A DNA stretch of 47,534 nt. Source: Paenibacillus cremeus. Its GTDB lineage: Bacteria > Bacillota > Bacilli > Paenibacillales > NBRC-103111. The position numbers were made by a program, and so were the translations under genes. The notes below the pieces were generated by a model. It was not told where the DNA came from, ran no database searches, and saw only the letters and a program-made list of their open reading frames with translations. The stretch covers positions 1 through 47,534 of the forward strand of contig NZ_VNJI01000058.1 of the NCBI RefSeq assembly GCF_007786445.1, given 5' to 3'. This document shows, in pieces, positions 43,299-47,534 of the stretch (the first letter of the stretch is position 1; every line of letters starts with the position of its first letter).

Positions 43299-45290
43299 AT
43301 GCATGAGGCACGACGGAACCCAATTCGGAATGTAGGTATCTTCGCTCATGTTGATGCGGGTAAAACAACGACGACCGAACACATCTTATACGAAAGTGGA
43401 CGCATTCGCACGCTCGGTAGCGTTGATAACGGGACAACACAAACGGATTGGTTGGAAGTGGAGCGAGAGCGGGGCATCTCAGTGCGGGCTGCGGTCACCC
43501 GATTCGTTCGAAACGGAATTCAGGTGAATCTTGTGGATACACCTGGACACGTGGATTTCCTATCCGAAGTAGAACGATCGCTACGGGTAATGGACGGTGC
43601 AGTTCTAATCGTTTCAGCGGTTGAGGGCGTGCAGGCTCAGACGGAATTGATATGGCAGGCGCTACGTGATCTTCGTATACCGACGATAGTTTACGTCAAT
43701 AAGCTCGATCGAGTCGGGGCCGACCCTATGCGTACATTCGAAAGTATCCGTCGCCTGTTATCTGACGGGGCGATACCGATTCAGGCACCGATTGGGGTAG
43801 AAGAGGATTTTGCTGGAAGCGCGGATTTGCTGCAGGAAGTAACGGGCACACTCTCAAGTGAGGCCGAGTTGTACCGAGAACTGCTAGTCGAGACGGTGGC
43901 CGAACGAGCCGAAGAGTTGTTGGAGCGTTATATTGAAAAGGGGTATCTAACTACGGCAGAGATACTCCCATCGCTTGAGGATGGTATTTTCCGATCTAAG
44001 CTTTTCCCTGTGCTATTCGGCGCCTCAAATCGGGGGATCGGCATCCCCGAGCTTATGGACGCAATCTTGCGCTGGCTACCTGGACCGTTAGGGGACTCTG
44101 CGGCACCTGTTGCAGGTATTATCTTTAAGCTCGATCGTGACCCGGACATGGGTAGGATTGCTTATGTACGCTTGTACAACGGAACGCTTCGCAATCGCGA
44201 TACCGTGTATAACGTGACACAAGACATCCAGGAAAAGGTTACTCAAATCCGCAAAATTGATGTCCGCAAGTCGGAAGATGTTGGAATTTTGCAGGCCGGG
44301 GATATAGCAGCAGTTTACGGTTTGAGCCGAGTGCGAATCGGAGATATCGTTGGCACGGCTACTGGAGTTCCCGACGAGCGCAAGCTGGCTGTGCCGCTGC
44401 TAACAGTGCAGGTGCGATGGCGCAGCGAGACCGACTATCCCAAGGTGGTGGCGGCGTTTCAGGAATTGGCTGACGAGGACCCACTACTTGACGTTCAGTG
44501 GCAAAAAGAGGATCGGGAGCTGCATTTGAAGGTAATGGGGCCGATTCAAATGGAAGTCATCGCTTCGGTGCTGAAGAGTCGGTTTGGGCTCGAAGTCACC
44601 TTCGACCGTCCTTCTGTCATCTATAAGGAAACTCCAACCAGGATGGGCGAGGGGTTCGTTGCTTATACGATGCCGAAGCCGTGCTGGGCCATATTGCGTT
44701 TCCTAATTCAACCTGGGGAAAGGGGGACCGGTCTTCAGTACAGCTCTGTGGCGAGGCCGGAGCGCCTGCTCGAGAGTTACCAGAACGAGGTCGCACGTCG
44801 TGTGCCCGAGGCATTGCAGCAAGGGCTGCGCGGCTGGGAGGTCACCGATTTGAAGGTTACGCTCGTGGAAGGTGAACATCATGTGTGGCATACACATCCG
44901 CTCGATTTCGTCATAGCGACACCGATGGGCATTATGAACGGTCTCGAGAACACAGGTACCACGCTGCTCGAGCCGCTTTTGCATTTTCGCCTGTCCGTAC
45001 CTGAGGAATTCGGCGGTAAGGTCATGGCCGAACTCATTGTCATGCGCGGTGAGTTGGATTCACCGGTGATCCACAGTGGACGTTTTGAACTGAAGGGCTT
45101 GATACCAGTCGCGACGTCGCTCGACTTTCCGGCTCGGCTCGGCTCGATGACGAAGGGGCGAGCCATTCTGTCTACAACGTTTGCATGCTACCGGGAATGC
45201 CCGCCGGAAGTCAACGCGGAGCGTAAACGCCAAGGTATCAATCCGCTTGATCAATCCAAGTATATTTTGTCCGTGCGTAATGCGTTGTGA
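43299..45290 (+). CDS. TetM/EF-G-like translation factor GTPase
   Basis: Protein of 663 residues with the full layout of ribosomal protection proteins (about 640 residues). G1 AHVDAGKT (16-23), G3 DTPGHVDF, G4 NKLDR, a beta-barrel domain 2, EF-G-like domains III-V and a C-terminal SMTKGRAILSTTF. TetM-type proteins release tetracycline from the ribosome. Here the domain IV loop reads WHTHPLDF instead of the TetM YSPVSTPADF-type tip, so drug resistance is uncertain and a housekeeping or other antibiotic-protection role is possible. ATG 43299 follows GGGGGGAAG. An in-frame GTG 96 bp upstream lacks a ribosome site. Confidence 0.9.
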   Translation: MHEARRNPIRNVGIFAHVDAGKTTTTEHILYESGRIRTLGSVDNGTTQTDWLEVERERGISVRAAVTRFVRNGIQVNLVDTPGHVDFLSEVERSLRVMDGAVLIVSAVEGVQAQTELIWQALRDLRIPTIVYVNKLDRVGADPMRTFESIRRLLSDGAIPIQAPIGVEEDFAGSADLLQEVTGTLSSEAELYRELLVETVAERAEELLERYIEKGYLTTAEILPSLEDGIFRSKLFPVLFGASNRGIGIPELMDAILRWLPGPLGDSAAPVAGIIFKLDRDPDMGRIAYVRLYNGTLRNRDTVYNVTQDIQEKVTQIRKIDVRKSEDVGILQAGDIAAVYGLSRVRIGDIVGTATGVPDERKLAVPLLTVQVRWRSETDYPKVVAAFQELADEDPLLDVQWQKEDRELHLKVMGPIQMEVIASVLKSRFGLEVTFDRPSVIYKETPTRMGEGFVAYTMPKPCWAILRFLIQPGERGTGLQYSSVARPERLLESYQNEVARRVPEALQQGLRGWEVTDLKVTLVEGEHHVWHTHPLDFVIATPMGIMNGLENTGTTLLEPLLHFRLSVPEEFGGKVMAELIVMRGELDSPVIHSGRFELKGLIPVATSLDFPARLGSMTKGRAILSTTFACYRECPPEVNAERKRQGINPLDQSKYILSVRNAL

Positions 45291-45724
45291 ACGTAATAAT
45301 TTTTGTTCCTTTTGAGAGTAGCTACGTACTATTGGCACAAGTACAGGGCTCTATGAGTCGCAGTTCACTTAGGTGAAATGTGTGTCATCATAGTGCCTTT
45401 TTTGTGCTGAAAAACGAATTGTCCTATCGAAGTACTGCCATTCTGGGATGTTTTGGTTTGTGGAAGAAGTTCAATTGCATTAACTGTTGCACTGATGGCC
45501 ATCTAAGTGGCAAGCAATCTACTATGCTATGACAGGTTTCCATACCTAGGGCAGAAGCTGATTTGCTCATTGGCATATTTGTTTATTTTGTTTGAATTAA
45601 TTCACGGTGAGCAACATCATGGTAATCACCATCACGAAATTTTTCAAGGCGTATTTATTATAAAAATTACGCTAAACACACCAAAGGTTAGTCTATTCTT
45701 CTAGCGGCAGGGGGGAACTTTTAG
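45291..45724. other. Intergenic region
   Basis: A weak terminator-like pairing, GGCAC with GTGCC followed by TTTTTT (about 45333-45405), may end the GTPase transcript. Short frames here lack support. AGGGGGGAAC at the right edge is the ribosome site of the recombinase fragment. Confidence 0.35.
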
Positions 45725-45858
45725 TTGAACACGTACTTCGATGACGATCTACTCGAGTTCTTTGATATCTGGATGAAAGATCAGGGATTTACCCGTCAAA
45801 CCCAAAAAGCATACTTAGGTGATGTACGCCAGTTATTAAATGCGATCTCACCCAACAC
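45725..45858 (+). pseudogene. Tyrosine recombinase, N-terminal fragment
   Basis: TTG 45725, with AGGGGGGAAC upstream, starts NTYFDDDLLEFFDIWMKDQG and continues TRQTQKAYLGDVRQLLNAI, the SAM-like N-terminal core-binding domain of phage/XerC-type integrases. After about 45 residues the sequence changes abruptly into a Vps62-like gene. The catalytic domain with the R-H-R-Y residues is absent. Confidence 0.7.
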
Positions 45859-46530
45859 AACAGCGACAATATCCGTTCTGATCAGGAGCGCGATACGTAT
45901 CACGACGAGGGCTTTTTCCTGCAGCCGCCGGACGAAACGACCCATCTAGGCGCATCCAGCTCCTCGAACTGGAAAATTTATGCCAATATTCAAAAGAGTA
46001 CTACGCTGAGCGGCAGGTATGATTTGCAGTACTGGTTCTTCTATCCGTATAACGATTCGTCTTCGGTCGCCGGTGTCGACTTGAACCACGAGGGCGATTG
46101 GGAGCATATTACTGTCACGCTGGACAGTGCGGCGACTTTTCAAAACGCTTACTATGCCGCCCATGATAACGAAGGGCTGCGTTACACTTCGTCACAGAGC
46201 AGCTTCGCGGATAGTACGGGCGTGATCGCAACGAACGCGCAAAAGCTGACAGGCGGCTTCACCCACCCGGTCGTGTACTCGGCGATCGGCACCCATGCGA
46301 GCTATCCGACTGTTGGCACCCATTCGCGCACCGGTTTGCCTGATGATACCACATCCGCGGGTACGGCCTGGAATACGATGAACAGCGTCGTCAACGTCGG
46401 GGAAATAAGCTACCCGTTGAACGGCCAGACGTTTATCAAATACGGCGGGCTATGGGGGGAGATTGGACAGACGACGGAATCGACAGGCCCTGACGGACCG
46501 GCGTTCCATGGCGCATGGACCACGTATTAG
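45859..46530 (+). pseudogene. Vps62-like (DUF946) protein, 5'-truncated
   Basis: The frame ending at 46530 carries DEGFFLQPPDETTHLGASSS, then LQYWFFYPYNDSS, NHEGDWEHITVTLD (the most conserved block of the family), PVVYSAIGTHASYP and a C-terminal GLWGEIGQTTESTGPDGPAF. The start is missing: upstream bases belong to a recombinase fragment in another frame. ATG-like starts inside (46024) would remove part of the conserved fold. The join point lies near 45845-45870. Confidence 0.65.
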
Positions 46531-46578
46531 ATCGACAAGAGGGAGAATGCTGCTTGGCGCCAAACCAAACAGGCACTA

Positions 46579-46604
46579 CCTGTCATTAACGACAGGCTTT
46601 CTCG
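46579..46604 (+). terminator. Terminator after the Vps62-like gene
   Basis: CCTGTC-ATTAAC-GACAGG followed by CTTTCTCG. Short stem and imperfect T-run. Confidence 0.5.
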
Positions 46605-46614
46605 TTCAACCTGC

Positions 46615-46800
46615 TCATGAATTTATTGTCAAAGAAATAGGCCGGGGTTTTTCTAGATACTGAATTATTAGTGAGTCTAATCTTGTAGTCAGAACTTGCA
46701 AATATGGGTGGTGTATATCCAAGTTTTGCTCTGCGGAGAGGAATACAATTTCCTTTTTTAACATGTTTATCTTATCCATAAGAGTTAATGCATCGTCCAT
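46615..46800 (-). CDS. Spo0E-family aspartyl-phosphate phosphatase
   Basis: Protein of 61 residues: two amphipathic helices, DALTLMDKINMLKKEIVFLS and YLQVLTTRLDSLIIQYLE. The latter carries the LD-containing signature (usually SxxLD; TTRLD here) of Spo0E-like proteins, which dephosphorylate Spo0A-P and so delay sporulation. AAAAGGAGAAG precedes the ATG on the minus strand. It is monocistronic. The Ser-to-Thr change in the signature is conservative. Confidence 0.8.
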   Translation of the reverse strand: MDDALTLMDKINMLKKEIVFLSAEQNLDIHHPYLQVLTTRLDSLIIQYLEKPRPISLTINS

Positions 46801-46898
46801 GATGTCTTCTCCTTTTAAATCTTTTCAAAATCGGGCTATTGTATTATCGAACAGAGGGATGTATGTTGTAAAGAAACAAATGCTGGGTAATAGAGCTG

Positions 46899-46921
46899 AA
46901 ACCGCTGAAAAGCGGTTTTTT
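46899..46921 (+). terminator. Rho-independent terminator
   Basis: AAACCGCT-GAAA-AGCGGTTT followed by TTT. Stands upstream of the Spo0E-like gene and does not follow an obvious plus-strand gene. Confidence 0.6.
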
Positions 46922-46986
46922 GATTTTAATCACGTAAAATAAGAGTTTGACAAAATTGGGTATATCAATAAAGAACCTTAATCTAG

Positions 46987-47286
46987 GGCCGTTTGGAAAA
47001 GCGGCGTAGCGATAATACCTTTGTTGTCCAGGTCAAGGATACCGGGATGGGGATCTCGGAAGAGCGGCTCGCGGAAATCCGCCAAAGCTTGCGCGAGAAG
47101 GATGTCATGGACGGGGGACCCAGCATCGGTATTGTCAATGTGCATCGCAGAATCCAGTATTTGTTCGGAGCAAGTTATGGCATTACCATCGATAGCCAGG
47201 CAGAGCAGGGGGCCGTCGTGCAAATTTGTTTGCCGTTGACGGGCCTGACGAGCATGACCGAAGAGAGGAGGACGAACGTTGTATAA
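46987..47286 (+). pseudogene. Histidine kinase C-terminal fragment (YesM-like)
   Basis: The frame begins inside the ATPase domain: NTFVVQVKDTGMGISEERL (G1 box), then PSIGIVNVHRRIQYLFGASY (G2 region) and VVQICLPLTGL. The sensor, His domain and N-box are all missing. It overlaps the start of a response-regulator fragment as in intact YesM-YesN pairs. Confidence 0.75.
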
Positions 47287-47362
47287 CATACTGCTAGTGG
47301 AGGATGAACGCTGGGTGCGAAGTGTTTTGATCCGAAAGTTTAAACGAGTAACAATATGTTAA
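47280..47362 (+). pseudogene. Response regulator N-terminal fragment
   Basis: TTG 47280 opens LYNILLVEDERWVRSVLIRKF, the first strand and acidic pocket of a receiver domain. Homology ends about 47341 and a stop follows at 47360. The rest of the gene is gone. With the kinase fragment it is what remains of a two-component operon. Confidence 0.7.
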
Positions 47363-47448
47363 TGATGTTATTACATCTAGAGTTAACATAAAAAATACCT
47401 CCCTCAGATAGTGGTCAAGACCCCATTTAATGGACATTGAAAAAAGCC

Positions 47449-47534
47449 CTAAGCTGCAAGCTGGCGTCGGTATTCAACCGGCGTCAGCTTGTTTAGTTTT
47501 CTTTGTGCTCTTTCCTCGTTATAAAAGCGAATAA
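47449..47534 (-). CDS. IS3-family transposase, C-terminal end (continues beyond window)
   Basis: Minus-strand reading IRFYNEERAQRKLNKLTPVE followed by YRRQLAA and stop matches the conserved C-terminus of IS3/IS150-type OrfB transposases. The remainder lies outside the window. The IS end is probably near 47395-47420, where TGGTCAAGACC occurs, but I could not pair it with the other end. Confidence 0.8.
   Translation of the reverse strand, partial: IRFYNEERAQRKLNKLTPVEYRRQLAA

Noticed and set aside
45507..45704. Plus-strand frame of 65 codons with a His-rich stretch
   Set aside because: No ribosome site; the His cluster comes from an AT-rich repeat-like stretch and looks accidental.

Overview
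The window looks like chromosome from a Paenibacillus-type spore-forming Firmicute. The signs are moderate GC, AGGAGG-type ribosome sites with frequent TTG/GTG starts, YesM/YesN-style two-component pairs beside sugar ABC importers of the LplB/YtcP and MalF/MalG type, a YdjO-like cold-induced protein, a KinB-like orphan kinase and a Spo0E-family phosphatase. This assignment is inference from gene content.

Layout. (1) 1-1.3 kb: end of a permease, then a broken IS110-family transposase. (2) 1.3-9.4 kb: histidine kinase, AraC-type response regulator, lipoprotein sugar-binding protein, two permeases and a cytoplasmic Cys-type sulfatase, probably for uptake and desulfation of a sulfated oligosaccharide. 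(3) 10.4-20.8 kb: a minus-strand pair (TIM-barrel isomerase-like protein and a beta-propeller protein) diverging from a plus-strand operon of AraC-type regulator, histidine kinase, binding lipoprotein, two permeases, two VOC proteins and a ThuA-like protein. (4) 20.9-23.4 kb: short-chain dehydrogenase, UPF0303/heme-degrading-like protein and aldo/keto reductase. (5) 23.4-28.8 kb: a decayed stretch with a frameshifted small gene, a complete type I toxin-antitoxin locus, a TnpB/OrfB remnant, the orphan kinase, YdjO and a broken histidine phosphatase. (6) 28.8-38.6 kb: LacI regulator, NagB-like deaminase, NagA deacetylase, Gfo/Idh/MocA dehydrogenase, binding lipoprotein, two permeases, a second Gfo/Idh/MocA dehydrogenase and an alpha/beta hydrolase. 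Two palindromic operators sit in a tandem duplication before nagB. (7) 38.6-47.5 kb: a 144-bp non-autonomous element, an HD-GYP protein, a 3' fragment of the tmRNA gene with a terminator, small and broken genes, a TetM-like translation GTPase, a truncated tyrosine recombinase fused to a truncated Vps62-like gene, a Spo0E-like protein, remnants of another two-component system and the end of an IS3-family transposase.

How the genes work together. Three separate sugar importers lack their own ATPase, as is usual where one shared ATPase (MsmX type) serves many systems. Two are controlled by membrane kinase/AraC regulator pairs and one by a LacI repressor. The enzymes linked to each importer (sulfatase; VOC/ThuA/isomerase; deaminase/deacetylase/dehydrogenases/esterase) have no secretion signals, so the modified oligosaccharides are probably processed in the cytoplasm.

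The most notable signals are the type I toxin-antitoxin locus with overlapping convergent RNAs (24.1-24.4 kb), the duplicated lacI-nagB intergenic region with a 30-bp perfect palindrome, a family of TGTCGGG-ended mini-elements and their remnants, and the tmRNA 3' fragment that probably marks an integration boundary. No CRISPR array, rRNA or tRNA was seen.
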